Assembly: GCF_000716675.1 (NCBI RefSeq)
Contig: NZ_JNXT01000059.1
Location: forward strand, 75,295-139,294
Direction: 5' to 3'
DNA from: Streptomyces alboflavus
GTDB taxonomy: Bacteria > Actinomycetota > Actinomycetes > Streptomycetales > Streptomycetaceae
DNA length: 64,000 bases
The notes under the pieces were generated by a model. That model was not told where the DNA came from. It saw only the letters and a program-made list of their open reading frames with translations, and did no database searches. The position numbers and the translations under genes were made by a program. This document shows positions 25,259 through 33,416 of this stretch, piece by piece (position 1 is the stretch's first letter; every line of letters starts with the position of its first letter).

Positions 25259-25713
25259 GCGCGGGCCTGGAAGTGAACGGCGTCCCCGGGGTCCCGGCGG
25301 AGCAGCGCCCCTCCGGAGAACCCCAGTCCCCCGTGGGCATCGACGAGTTGCTGGAGCGGGTGCGGCGCGGGCTCGACCGGGTCACCCCTGAGCAGGCGTA
25401 CGAGATCGCGTACTCGGACGGGCTGCTCGTCGACACCCGGTACGCGGAGCTGCGCGAGCGGGACGGCCTGATCCCCGGCGCCATCGTCGTCGAACGCAAC
25501 GAACTGGAATGGCGCCTCGACCCCCAGGGCAGCCACCGCGCCCCCGAGGCCACCAGCCACGAACTGCGGGTCGTGGTGTTCTGCAACGAGGGCTACGCGT
25601 CGAGCCTCGCGGCCGCCTCCCTGCGGCAGTTGGGACTGCGGCACGCTACGGACCTCATCGGCGGGTTCCAGGCGTGGAAGGCGGCGGGCTTGCCGGTCGA
25701 GCAGGCCGAGTAG
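25255..25713 (+). CDS. Rhodanese-domain sulfurtransferase
   Basis: A 152-residue single-domain rhodanese. It has VTPEQAYEIAYSDGLLVDTR at the N-terminus, GLIPGAIVVERNELEWRLDP, and the active-site loop VVVFCNEGYASSLAA with the catalytic cysteine at about residue 112. It ends with DLIGGFQAWKAAGLPV. It starts with GTG overlapping the cysteine dioxygenase stop, so the two are translationally coupled. It probably handles sulfane sulfur or sulfite formed during cysteine degradation (inference). Confidence 0.92.
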   Translation: MSAGLEVNGVPGVPAEQRPSGEPQSPVGIDELLERVRRGLDRVTPEQAYEIAYSDGLLVDTRYAELRERDGLIPGAIVVERNELEWRLDPQGSHRAPEATSHELRVVVFCNEGYASSLAAASLRQLGLRHATDLIGGFQAWKAAGLPVEQAE

Positions 25714-25729
25714 GCCGAGTAGGCCGAGT
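25703..25729 (+). repeat. 9-bp tandem repeat spanning the rhodanese stop codon
   Basis: Three copies of AGGCCGAGT in register, followed by diverged AGACGGGT-type units to about 25760. The stop codon of the rhodanese gene is formed at the junction of the first two copies, so the gene end has been duplicated. Confidence 0.8.
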
Positions 25730-25762
25730 AGGAGTAACGAGTAGACGGGTAGACGGGTAAAC

Positions 25763-25800
25763 GAGTAAGAGGCGTCCGCCATTGCGTACGCCCCTTACTC
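25763..25800. terminator. Bidirectional hairpin terminator
   Basis: GAGTAAGAGGCGT (25763-25775) pairs with ACGCCCCTTACTC (25788-25800) with one mismatch and a 12-nt loop. It lies between the convergent rhodanese and FtsX-like genes. Confidence 0.8.
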
Positions 25801-25818
25801 CCTCAGTGCGTACGCCGC

Positions 25819-28380
25819 CTACTCCCTGGCCGTCGCGAGCGTGACCGGGCGTGGCTTCAGGGCGGCCCGGCCGGGCAGTGCCGTCGCCGTCAGGGCGAGC
25901 AGCCCGGCGACGCCGACCACGGCCGCGAGGACGAGGGGCAGGACGGCCGGCGCCGCGGCGCCGGTCATGCCGACGCTGAAGCCGGTCAGGACAGCGAGGG
26001 CGATGCCACTGCCGAGCACGGTCGCGAGGAGCAGGACGGCGAGTGCCTCGGTGCGCAGCATCCGCAGGACCTGGCGGCGCGTCGCGCCGGCGAGGCGGAG
26101 CAGCGCGAACTCCCGGGCGCGTTCGGAGATCGACATGGCGAACGTGTTGACGACGGCGATCGAGGTGAACGCCAGGATCAGGCCCATGGCCACGTGGTTC
26201 ACCTCGGCGTTCGCCTGCCCGCGCTCGGCCTGGAGGGTGCCGACCGCGGAGGGTGACTGTACTTGTACGTTCGGGAACTTCGTGAGGGCCTTGGAGAGTT
26301 GATCCTTCGTACGGTCGGTCTTGACGAGGACCGTGGCGGCGAGCGGGTTGTCGACGTGGCGGGCGACCAGCGCGTGGGCCATGGTCAGATCGCCGAAGCC
26401 GAGCCCGCGCGCGTAGACGGCGGTGACCTTCAGGGTCGTCGGGGTGCCGTCGCCGAGGGTGAGCTTGAGGCTGCTGCCGGGCCGCACGCCGAGCTGGTCG
26501 GCAGCGACCTCGCTGAGGGCGACATCGCCCGCGCCGAAGGACGTCAGCGAGCCCGCGGTGACATCCGGGTCCCAGGTGTGCCCGAGGCCCGCCGGGGTCA
26601 CGCCCTGCGCCGGGTACTTGTCGAGGCCGACGCGGACGGTCGTGCGGACGACCTCGGTGACGGCGTCGACGCCCGCGGCTGTCCGCAGCTGCCCGGCGGC
26701 CTGCCCGGGCACGCCCGGCCCCCGCGCGGTCAGGACCCAGTCCGCGCGGACGCCGTCGCGGGCCTGGGCGGTGGCGGCGGCGTCGAGCGTGGGCTGGACG
26801 AACAGGACGGTGCAGGTCATGCCGATGAGCAGGACGAGGGGGGTGACGGCTGCGGCCATGCGGGCGGCGTTGCCGCGCAGGTTGGCGTGCGCGAGGCGGC
26901 CGCCGGGGCCGGTCATGCGCAGCGGGAGGCGGAGCAGGGCGGCGGCCGCCTTCACGATGAGCGGCCCGAGCAGGGCGACGGAGGTGGCGAGGACCACAAC
27001 GGCCAGGAAGGTGACGGGAGTCGAGGCGGGTTCGGTGCGCAGGCTGCCGAGGACGACGACGAGGGCGATCCCTCCGGCGAGGAGGGCGAGGCCTGCCCCG
27101 ATGCGGGCCCAGGACGGCCTTGTGGGCTCAACGCGGGCCTCGGCGAGGGCTTCGCCCGGGCGGATCCGCACGATGCGGCGCGCGGAGAGGCGGGCGGCGG
27201 CCCAGGCGCCCAGGAGCGTCGCGGCGAAGGCGGCGAGCAGCGGGAAGGGGCTGACGACGCGGTCGAGGGTCGCCGGGACCGCGCCGCGGGACACGAACTC
27301 GTCGTACAACAGGCCGCCGAGCGGGATTCCGGCGAGCGCGCCGAGCACTCCCCCGGCCGCTCCGACGATGAGCGCCTCACGGCCGAGCAGACGGCGGATC
27401 TGCTTGGGGCTCGCGGCGATGGCGCGCAGCAGGGCCAGTTCGCGGTGGCGCTGCTGGATGGAGAGCGCGAAGGTGCCGACGACCACGAGGACGGCGACGA
27501 GCAGGGAGGTGCCGCCCATCGCGCCGCCGATGCTGACCAGGCGCACCCGGGCGCCCGCGGCGTCGAGGAACTCGACCGGCCCCCGGTCGCCACCGGCGTT
27601 GACCTGCGCGGTCGTGCCGCTGAGTGCCTTCTTGACGGCGTCCTTGAGCTGGTCGGCGGAGGTGCCGTCGGCCGGTACGACACCCACGGCGGTGACCTTG
27701 CCCGGGTGGGCGGCGAGCCGCTGGGCCTCCTGGGTGGAGAAGAACAGCGCGGTCTGGTGTGCGAGCGCGCCGTCGCCACTGCCGTCGCCGCGGCCGGGAG
27801 TGGCGATGCCCGTGACGCGGTACGTGCGCGGGGCCTGTGTCGACTGCACGGTGAGGCGGTCGCCGGGTTCGAGTCCGGCGCGGTCGGCGAGGCCGCGGTC
27901 GATGACGAGGTCGGTGTCGGCGCGCGGGGCCCGGCCTGTGGCGATCCGGAAGGGCGTGAGGGCGGCCGACGTCCAGGCGTGGCCGTACGCGGGGCGGCTC
28001 GCGTCACGCGCCCCCGGGGGCGTCGACGGCTCGGCCAAGAAGGTCAGTTCGGGCACGACCTTGCCGACGCCGGGGACGTCCTTGAGCCGTTGCGTGACGC
28101 TGTCCGGCAGCCAGGCCCGCTCGGCGATCGGCTTGGCCTTGTGCTTGACCTTGGTCTTGCCCTTCTTGTGCTTGACCGTCGTCTTGTGGACGTTCTGGTC
28201 CGCGGAGACCATCACGGGGGCGGCGGCGTAGCGCTCGGTGCGGATGGTGCCGCGCAGGCCTGTCTCCAGGAGCGTGCCGCAGGCCGTGATGAGCGCTGCG
28301 GCGCACATCAACGCGACGAACGCGCCGAGGAATCCGCCTTTGCGGTCCCGGATCGTCTGCAGTGCGTAGCTCAGCATCAT
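25819..28380 (-). CDS. FtsX-like ABC transporter permease (duplicated domain)
   Basis: An 853-residue membrane protein with two FtsX (MacB-type) permease units. TM1 is near residues 15-37, a large extracytoplasmic domain follows (about 45-275, with a Lys/His-rich stretch near 75), then three TM helices at about 280-395. A second extracytoplasmic domain and four-helix set ends with ALARATAL-type basic residues. Such permeases normally need a LolD/MacB-type ATPase to export peptides, lipids or drugs; none is adjacent. It is the second gene of an operon, overlapping the upstream regulator gene by 4 bp, so its expression is presumably set by that regulator. Confidence 0.88.
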   Translation of the reverse strand: MMLSYALQTIRDRKGGFLGAFVALMCAAALITACGTLLETGLRGTIRTERYAAAPVMVSADQNVHKTTVKHKKGKTKVKHKAKPIAERAWLPDSVTQRLKDVPGVGKVVPELTFLAEPSTPPGARDASRPAYGHAWTSAALTPFRIATGRAPRADTDLVIDRGLADRAGLEPGDRLTVQSTQAPRTYRVTGIATPGRGDGSGDGALAHQTALFFSTQEAQRLAAHPGKVTAVGVVPADGTSADQLKDAVKKALSGTTAQVNAGGDRGPVEFLDAAGARVRLVSIGGAMGGTSLLVAVLVVVGTFALSIQQRHRELALLRAIAASPKQIRRLLGREALIVGAAGGVLGALAGIPLGGLLYDEFVSRGAVPATLDRVVSPFPLLAAFAATLLGAWAAARLSARRIVRIRPGEALAEARVEPTRPSWARIGAGLALLAGGIALVVVLGSLRTEPASTPVTFLAVVVLATSVALLGPLIVKAAAALLRLPLRMTGPGGRLAHANLRGNAARMAAAVTPLVLLIGMTCTVLFVQPTLDAAATAQARDGVRADWVLTARGPGVPGQAAGQLRTAAGVDAVTEVVRTTVRVGLDKYPAQGVTPAGLGHTWDPDVTAGSLTSFGAGDVALSEVAADQLGVRPGSSLKLTLGDGTPTTLKVTAVYARGLGFGDLTMAHALVARHVDNPLAATVLVKTDRTKDQLSKALTKFPNVQVQSPSAVGTLQAERGQANAEVNHVAMGLILAFTSIAVVNTFAMSISERAREFALLRLAGATRRQVLRMLRTEALAVLLLATVLGSGIALAVLTGFSVGMTGAAAPAVLPLVLAAVVGVAGLLALTATALPGRAALKPRPVTLATARE

Positions 28381-29180
28381 GGCGTCTGGGGGCCTTTGCG
28401 GTTGTCGGCGGCCTCGTCGGTCACCGGGGTCGGGAAGGCGAGGAAGCGGGTGAGCACCGTGCGCGCGCCGGGCGGGGTGTCGGCTTCGGGGCGCTTGTAG
28501 CGGTTGAGGAGCGCGATGTACTCCTCGAAGAACTCACGGAGTTCGGCCACCGTCAGGCGCATCGTGCCGCGTGAGTACGGGAAGGCGTCGGCCCATTCGC
28601 CTGCGTCGTCGGCGTCGGTCTCCTGCTGGAGCCGGGCGAAGAGTTCGAGGTCGGCGGCGTACGCGTGGTGGTTCAGCTCGTCCATGACGAGCCGTGTCTC
28701 GGCGCTCTGCCGACTGCGGGGCGGGAAGCGCCGGTCGCCGGGGATCATTCGCCACCAGCGCTCCCGCCCGTGCCCGGGGCCCGGTGTCTCCTCGACGAAG
28801 CCGTAGCGCGCCAGTTCGCGGAGGTGGTAGCTGGTGGCTCCGGTGTTGAGGCCGAGGGCGCGCGCCAGTGTCGCGGAGGTGGCGGGGCCGTGCAGGGTGA
28901 GGTGCTGCAGCATCTGCTGGCGCCGGGGCTGCGCGAGCGCCTTGAGCACCTGGAGGTCGTCGAGCTCCTGTGGTGCGGGCGGGAGGTGGCTGCTCGCGGG
29001 GGTGCCGCCCGCCGACGCCTCGGAGGGGGCGCCGCTCGCCAGCGCCTCGGCCTGCGTGCCGCTCTCAGGTGCCCCGGCGGGCCTGCCGCCCTCCGGAACC
29101 CCGGCGGGGGTGCCGTCTTGGGAGGCACTGCCCTCACCGAGCACGGCGTCGTCGTCAGTGGTGCTCTCGTCCTGAGCCAT
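28377..29180 (-). CDS. ArsR-type winged-helix transcriptional regulator
   Basis: A 267-residue regulator. The first 75 residues are a disordered Gly/Ala/Pro/Ser linker with PAG-EG repeats. The DNA-binding domain (about 80-165) has VLKALAQPRRQQMLQHLTLH, ATSATLARALGLNTGATSYH and LRELARYGFVEE, typical of ArsR/HTH_20 proteins. No ArsR metal-binding cysteine motif is visible. The C-terminal half resembles the dimerisation region of regulators that act on transporters. ATG at 29180 is followed within 3-36 bp upstream by a double palindrome (29183-29216), its likely autoregulatory operator. ATGA overlap couples it to the FtsX-like gene. Confidence 0.85.
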   Translation of the reverse strand: MAQDESTTDDDAVLGEGSASQDGTPAGVPEGGRPAGAPESGTQAEALASGAPSEASAGGTPASSHLPPAPQELDDLQVLKALAQPRRQQMLQHLTLHGPATSATLARALGLNTGATSYHLRELARYGFVEETPGPGHGRERWWRMIPGDRRFPPRSRQSAETRLVMDELNHHAYAADLELFARLQQETDADDAGEWADAFPYSRGTMRLTVAELREFFEEYIALLNRYKRPEADTPPGARTVLTRFLAFPTPVTDEAADNRKGPQTP

Positions 29181-29182
29181 GC

Positions 29183-29216
29183 GTACACAGTCGCCTGTGC
29201 ACAGGTATCTGTGCAC
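29183..29216. promoter_or_regulatory. Operator array upstream of the ArsR-like/FtsX operon
   Basis: A perfect 20-bp inverted repeat, GTGCACAG-GTAT-CTGTGCAC (29197-29216), overlaps a second, slightly imperfect one, GTACACAG-TCGC-CTGTGCAC (29183-29202). The half-sites alternate at regular spacing and end 2 bp before the start codon of the regulator gene. Placement fits repression of its own operon. Confidence 0.75.
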
Positions 29217-29236
29217 TGAGGCGACCAGGCATGTTC

Positions 29237-29258
29237 AGGGTGGGGACAACCCCACCCT
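29237..29258 (-). terminator. Terminator-like hairpin between recX and the ArsR-like operon
   Basis: A perfect 9-bp stem (AGGGTGGGG and its complement) with an ACAA loop, just past the recX stop on the minus strand. Confidence 0.75.
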
Positions 29259-29275
29259 CTGGCCGGGATCCCAGG

Positions 29276-30037
29276 TCAGTACGCCTCGTACCCCAGGTCG
29301 TCCGTGTCCTCCCCCTCTTCCTCCAGGGCCTGGCGCACGACCCGGAGCGCCATGCCCTCCGCGTACCCCTTGCGGGCGAGCATGCCGGCGAGGCGGCGGA
29401 GTCTCTTGTCCCGGTCGAGGCCGCGGGTGGAGCGGAGCTTGCGGGCGACGAGCTCGCGGGCGGTCGCTTCTTCCTGGTCCGCGTCCAACTGCCCGACGGC
29501 CTCGTCGATCACGGCCGAGTCCACGCCCTTGGTGCGCAGCTCCCGCGCGAGCGCCCGCCGCGCCAGGCCCCGGCCGTGGTGCCGGGACTCGACCCAGGCG
29601 TCCGCGAAGGCCTCGTCGTTGATGAGGCCGACCTCCTCGAAACGGGACAGCACTTCCTCCGCCACGTCGTCGGGGATCTCCCGCTTGCGCAACGCGTCGG
29701 CGAGCTGCTTGCGCGTGCGCGGGGTCCCGGTGAGCAGGCGCAGGCAGATGGCCCGCGCCCGCTCAGCCGGGTCCCCCGTGGGCGGTTCCCCGTCCTCGGC
29801 CCTCGACGAGGACGGGGAACCGCTGTCCTGTTGGCCGCCGAAGCCGCCGCGCCGCCGACGGCCACCGGCGCGACCGCCCCTGCCGCCACGACCGCCGCCG
29901 CGCGGGCCGCCGCTCTCGTCGTCGCCCGGGAGTCCCGGGGCGACACCGGCCGGGGCGCGGCCGTCCGGGCCGACGGCCTCGGGGCGGCTTCGCCCCGCGG
30001 GGTCGGCGCGGTCCGCCCAGTCGGTTCGTCGCGTCAT
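29276..30037 (-). CDS. recX: RecA regulatory protein RecX
   Basis: Binds RecA filaments and modulates recombinase activity. The 253-residue protein has a disordered Gly/Arg-rich N-terminus (1-90) and a helical RecX domain made of three-helix repeats: ARAICLRLLTGTPRTRKQLADAL, VLSRFEEVGLINDEAFADAW, RGLARRALARELRTKGVD and RLAGMLARKGYAEGMALRVV. It begins 3 bp after the recA stop, so it is co-transcribed with recA. A very stable 16-bp hairpin lies inside the coding sequence of the N-terminal part. Confidence 0.94.
   Translation of the reverse strand: MTRRTDWADRADPAGRSRPEAVGPDGRAPAGVAPGLPGDDESGGPRGGGRGGRGGRAGGRRRRGGFGGQQDSGSPSSSRAEDGEPPTGDPAERARAICLRLLTGTPRTRKQLADALRKREIPDDVAEEVLSRFEEVGLINDEAFADAWVESRHHGRGLARRALARELRTKGVDSAVIDEAVGQLDADQEEATARELVARKLRSTRGLDRDKRLRRLAGMLARKGYAEGMALRVVRQALEEEGEDTDDLGYEAY
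29783..29822 (-). other. Perfect 16-bp hairpin within the recX coding sequence
   Basis: CGGTTCCCCGTCCTCG (29783-29798) and its exact complement (29807-29822) enclose an 8-nt loop. In the recA-recX message it lies about 215 nt into recX, in the poorly conserved linker region. It resembles a terminator or attenuator and could limit recX expression relative to recA. Confidence 0.85.
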
Positions 30038-30040
30038 GGC

Positions 30041-31168
30041 CTAGCTCTTGGCCGCCGCGGCCTTGGACTTGGTGGCCTTGACCGCGGGGGCGGGCACGGT
30101 CTTGGCGGCGTCAGCCTCCGCGGGGGCCGGGGTGACCGCGGCATCCGCGCCCGGCTCCGCCGGAGTCTCCGGGCGCACGCCGACGCCCAGCTTCTCCTTG
30201 ATCTTCTTCTCGATCTCGTTGGCGAGGTCGGGGTTGTCCTTGAGGAAGTTGCGGGCGTTCTCCTTGCCCTGGCCGAGCTGGTCGCCCTCGTACGTGTACC
30301 AGGCGCCGGCCTTGCGGACGAAGCCGTGCTCCACGCCCATGTCGATCAGGCCGCCCTCGCGGCTGATGCCCTGGCCGTAGAGGATGTCGAACTCGGCCTG
30401 CTTGAAGGGGGGCGCGACCTTGTTCTTGACGACCTTGACGCGGGTGCGGTTGCCCACCGCGTCCGTGCCGTCCTTGAGGGTCTCGATGCGGCGGATGTCC
30501 ATGCGCACGGAGGCGTAGAACTTCAGCGCGCGGCCACCGGTCGTGGTCTCCGGGGAGCCGAACATCACGCCGATCTTCTCGCGGAGCTGGTTGATGAAGA
30601 TCGCGGTGGTCTTGGACTGGTTGAGCGCACTGGTGATCTTCCGGAGCGCCTGGCTCATCAGACGGGCCTGCAGACCCACGTGCGAGTCGCCCATCTCGCC
30701 CTCGATCTCCGCGCGCGGCACCAGGGCGGCGACGGAGTCGATGACGATCAGGTCGAGGGCGCCGGAGCGGACGAGCATGTCGACGATCTCGAGGGCCTGC
30801 TCGCCGTTGTCCGGCTGGGACAGGATGAGGTTGTCGATGTCGACGCCGAGCTTCTTGGCGTACTCCGGGTCGAGGGCGTGCTCGGCGTCCACGAAGGCCA
30901 CCGCGCCGCCGGCCCGCTGGGCGTTGGCCACGGCGTGCAGGGTGAGGGTCGTCTTGCCGGAGGACTCCGGGCCGTACACCTCCACCACGCGGCCGCGGGG
31001 GATGCCGCCGACGCCGAGTGCGACGTCGAGTGCGGTCGACCCGGTGGGGATGACCTCGATGGGCTCGTTCGGCCGCTCGCCCATGCGCATCACTGCGCCC
31101 TTGCCGAATTGCCGTTCAATCTGTGCGAGCGCGGCGTCGAGCGCCTTCTCGCGGTCGGTTCCTGCCAT
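30041..31168 (-). CDS. recA: Recombinase RecA
   Basis: Central recombinase and SOS co-protease. The 375-residue protein starts [20 protein letters not shown] and carries Walker A GPESSGKT at residues 66-73, the [20 protein letters not shown] block with DNA-binding loop L1, and L2 ([19 protein letters not shown]). The C-terminus is an Ala/Lys-rich tail as in other Streptomyces. I chose the ATG at 31168; the frame is open for 162 codons upstream, but these lie over the promoter region. Upstream are a RecA-independent damage promoter (31212-31234) and an SOS-type box (31356-31367). recX follows after 3 bp. Confidence 0.97.
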   Translation of the reverse strand: MAGTDREKALDAALAQIERQFGKGAVMRMGERPNEPIEVIPTGSTALDVALGVGGIPRGRVVEVYGPESSGKTTLTLHAVANAQRAGGAVAFVDAEHALDPEYAKKLGVDIDNLILSQPDNGEQALEIVDMLVRSGALDLIVIDSVAALVPRAEIEGEMGDSHVGLQARLMSQALRKITSALNQSKTTAIFINQLREKIGVMFGSPETTTGGRALKFYASVRMDIRRIETLKDGTDAVGNRTRVKVVKNKVAPPFKQAEFDILYGQGISREGGLIDMGVEHGFVRKAGAWYTYEGDQLGQGKENARNFLKDNPDLANEIEKKIKEKLGVGVRPETPAEPGADAAVTPAPAEADAAKTVPAPAVKATKSKAAAAKS

Positions 31169-31211
31169 GGGTTCCACCCGATTTGCTTGAGTCGATCGCT
31201 TCACGTCAAAG

Positions 31212-31234
31212 ACGCTAACGCCTGCCACTGACAA
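31212..31234 (-). promoter_or_regulatory. RecA-NDp type DNA-damage promoter of recA
   Basis: On the minus strand, TTGTCAGTG, exactly 8 bp, then TAGCGT. This matches the mycobacterial/streptomycete RecA-independent damage promoter (TTGTCRGTG-N8-TAGGGT), associated with PafBC and earlier with a ClgR-like regulator (literature, from memory). It lies 43-66 bp before the recA start. Confidence 0.85.
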
Positions 31235-31355
31235 TGCGCCCCGACGCCCGCCCGGCCTGTGGATAACTCCGGGCGATCCGCCCTCCTCGAGCCACCGGCG
31301 CGGCCCGGGGATCCCCCCGTGAACCCCCGGGAACGCGCCACCAGAACCCCTATAT

Positions 31356-31367
31356 GAATGGATGTTC
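31356..31367 (-). promoter_or_regulatory. SOS (LexA) box candidate upstream of recA
   Basis: GAACATCCATTC on the minus strand, about 190 bp before the recA start codon. I recall the same motif from other Streptomyces recA promoters as a Cheo-box-like LexA site. It is also 118 bp before the divergent ArsR-SRPBCC gene. Confidence 0.6.
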
Positions 31368-31411
31368 GATTTCACTGTCAAGCGCACCACGCGGCACCGA
31401 CTCGCATCCGC

Positions 31412-31463
31412 TTGACATGCAGCCAAACAGCTGCCCATCATGAAAAGGCAGCCACTTGGCTGC
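31412..31463 (+). promoter_or_regulatory. Promoter and two operator palindromes of the ArsR-SRPBCC gene
   Basis: TTGACA (31412-31417) with an 18-bp spacer and CATCAT (31436-31441) form a promoter. The palindrome GCAGCCA-CT-TGGCTGC (31448-31463) is perfect; a second, imperfect copy (GCAGCCA-AA-CAGCTGC, 31419-31434) fills the promoter spacer. Centres are 29 bp apart, close to three helical turns. Fits autorepression by the ArsR domain. Confidence 0.65.
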
Positions 31464-31484
31464 ATTACTGGGGGTGGCAGACAC

Positions 31485-32282
31485 GTGGACGCGGTGTTCA
31501 AGGCACTGGCCGACCCCAGTCGCCGTCGGCTGCTGGACCGGCTCCGGGACCGCAACGGGCAGACCCTGCGGGAGCTGTGCGCGGGACTGGACATGGCCCG
31601 GCAGTCGGTCAGCAAGCACCTGGCCGTGCTGGAGGCGGCCGAGCTGGTGACCACGGTGCGGCAGGGGCGGGAGAAGCTGCACTACTTGAACGCCGCTCCG
31701 ATCAACGCCATCGCGGAGCGATGGATCAGCCGATTCGACCGCGAGCGGGTCAACGCCCTCGCGGACCTGAAGAGAGCACTGGAGCAACCTCCCATGGACA
31801 ACAAGACCTTCGTCTACACGACCTACATCCGCACGACCCCCGAGCAGCTCTGGCAGGCCCTGACCGACCCGGCCTTCACCAGCCGCTACTGGGGCGTCAG
31901 CTTCCGGACCGACTGGGCCAAGGGATCCCCCATGGCCTGGGCCGAGGCCGACGGCAGCGTCACCGAGCACCCCGAGCAGGTCGTCCTCGCCCACGAGCCC
32001 CACAGCCGACTGTCCTACACCTGGCACACCTTCAGCCCGGAGTGGGCCGCGGCCAACGGCATCAGCGAGGAGACGCGCGCCCGGCTCGCCGCGGAGCGCC
32101 GCTCCCAGGTCACCTTCGCCCTCGAGCCGCACGGCGACCAGGTCAAGCTGACCGTCACCCACGAATTCGACCCCGCCGGCGCACTGCACGCGATGTGCAG
32201 CCAGGGCTGGCCGGCCATCCTCTCCAGCCTGAAGAGCCTCCTGGAGACGGGCGAACCGCTCGTCGAGGCGCACGAGGGCTGA
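31485..32282 (+). CDS. ArsR-family regulator fused to an SRPBCC (AHSA1-like) domain
   Basis: A 265-residue fusion. Residues 1-95 are an ArsR winged helix ([47 protein letters not shown]). Residues 105-262 are an SRPBCC/START-like ligand-binding domain ([58 protein letters not shown]). In many genomes these are two adjacent genes. I prefer the GTG at 31485 over the ATG at 31440, because GGGGGTGG precedes it and the extra 15 residues overlap an operator palindrome. It probably represses itself until a small hydrophobic ligand binds (inference). The SDR gene 188 bp downstream may be a target. Confidence 0.88.
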   Translation: MDAVFKALADPSRRRLLDRLRDRNGQTLRELCAGLDMARQSVSKHLAVLEAAELVTTVRQGREKLHYLNAAPINAIAERWISRFDRERVNALADLKRALEQPPMDNKTFVYTTYIRTTPEQLWQALTDPAFTSRYWGVSFRTDWAKGSPMAWAEADGSVTEHPEQVVLAHEPHSRLSYTWHTFSPEWAAANGISEETRARLAAERRSQVTFALEPHGDQVKLTVTHEFDPAGALHAMCSQGWPAILSSLKSLLETGEPLVEAHEG

Positions 32283-32470
32283 CTCCGTGGTCGACGGCGC
32301 AGGCAGGCCCGCGCCCCCTCCGCCCGACAGCCCGCCCGGTGTTCCCCGGAGGGCTGTCGGCAGCCTGTCGGCGCCGACGGACGAATCATCACCAGGGTGT
32401 CGGCGGCGGCTGCGACGGTGAACGCGTCGATACCGCCCGCGTGAGCGGCACCCGAGCGCGAGGAACCGCT

Positions 32471-33406
32471 GTGCACCAGCCCTGGGACGTCCACGTCCTG
32501 CCGTCCGCCCCGGGGCGGACCTTCCTGATCACCGGGGGCAACGCCGGTATCGGCTACTTCGTGGCGGAGCAGCTCGCCGCGACCGGAGCCCGGATCGTGC
32601 TCGGCAGCCGGGACCCGCGGAAGGCCGAGGCCGCCATGACCTCGATCCGCTCGTACGTCCCCGGGGCCCGCCTGCACCACCTGCCGCTGGACCTGGCCGA
32701 ACCGGCGTCCCTGAAGTCCGCCGTGGACGCATGGGACATCGACCGCCTGGACGCGGTGGTCCACAACGCCGGGATCGCGCTCGACGATCCACCACGTCGC
32801 GAGAACAGGCACGGCCACGAGCTGATGTTCGCCACCAACCACCTCGGCCACTTCGCGCTGACCGGATGGCTCGCACCGCTGCTCGCCGCGGCACCGGCGG
32901 GACGCGTCGTGACGGTCGGCAGTTTCGCGGCCCGGTCCGAACGCCTCGACCCGGCCGATCTGCAGTGCGCCCACGACTACCGGCCGAAGCGCGCCTACGG
33001 CCGCTCGAAGCTGGCGCAGATGGTCTTCGGCTTCGAGCTCGACCGCCGCCTGCGTGCCGTCGGCAGCCCGGTACGCAGTGTGGTGGCCCATCCCGGGGGC
33101 GCGCTGGACGCCCTCACGCCTTCCCGGCCGCCGGTGCACTCCCGGAGCGTCGGCGAGCGGCTGCGCGGCCTGCCCGCCGGGCTGCTGGTCCAGAGCAAGG
33201 ACGCGGGGGCGTGGCCCCTCGTGCGGGCCGTCCTGGACCCGGACGTACACGGAGGGCAGCTGTGGGGGCCGGGCGTCTTCGGCCTGCGCGGCAGGCCCCG
33301 GCTTGAGCCGGTACCGCCGCACATGGCCGATCCCGCGGTCGCGGCCCGGCTGTGGGCGGCCAGTTGCGACCTCGTGGGCGTCGACCCGGGCCTCGGCCTG
33401 ACGTAG
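32471..33406 (+). CDS. Short-chain dehydrogenase/reductase (retinol dehydrogenase-like)
   Basis: A 311-residue NAD(P)-dependent oxidoreductase. The Rossmann motif is TFLITGGNAGIGYFVA (TGxxxGIG), then RDPRK for NADP preference, VVHNAGIA (NAG motif), the catalytic serine region VVTVGSFAA and YGRSK (Tyr and Lys). It belongs to the extended-substrate-loop type similar to retinol dehydrogenases. The GTG start follows GAGGAAC. The substrate is unknown. It lies downstream of the ArsR-SRPBCC regulator and converges on the AI-2E-type permease gene. Confidence 0.88.
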   Translation: MHQPWDVHVLPSAPGRTFLITGGNAGIGYFVAEQLAATGARIVLGSRDPRKAEAAMTSIRSYVPGARLHHLPLDLAEPASLKSAVDAWDIDRLDAVVHNAGIALDDPPRRENRHGHELMFATNHLGHFALTGWLAPLLAAAPAGRVVTVGSFAARSERLDPADLQCAHDYRPKRAYGRSKLAQMVFGFELDRRLRAVGSPVRSVVAHPGGALDALTPSRPPVHSRSVGERLRGLPAGLLVQSKDAGAWPLVRAVLDPDVHGGQLWGPGVFGLRGRPRLEPVPPHMADPAVAARLWAASCDLVGVDPGLGLT

Positions 33407-33416
33407 CCGCGCTCCG

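Noticed and set aside
26263..28500. A 745-codon plus-strand frame over the FtsX-like gene
   Set aside because: Gly/Arg/Ala/Asp-rich antisense shadow with no recognisable domain.
31358..32470. Long plus-strand frame joining upstream sequence to the SDR gene
   Set aside because: The upstream part overlaps the ArsR-SRPBCC gene out of frame; the SDR has its own GTG with a ribosome binding site.
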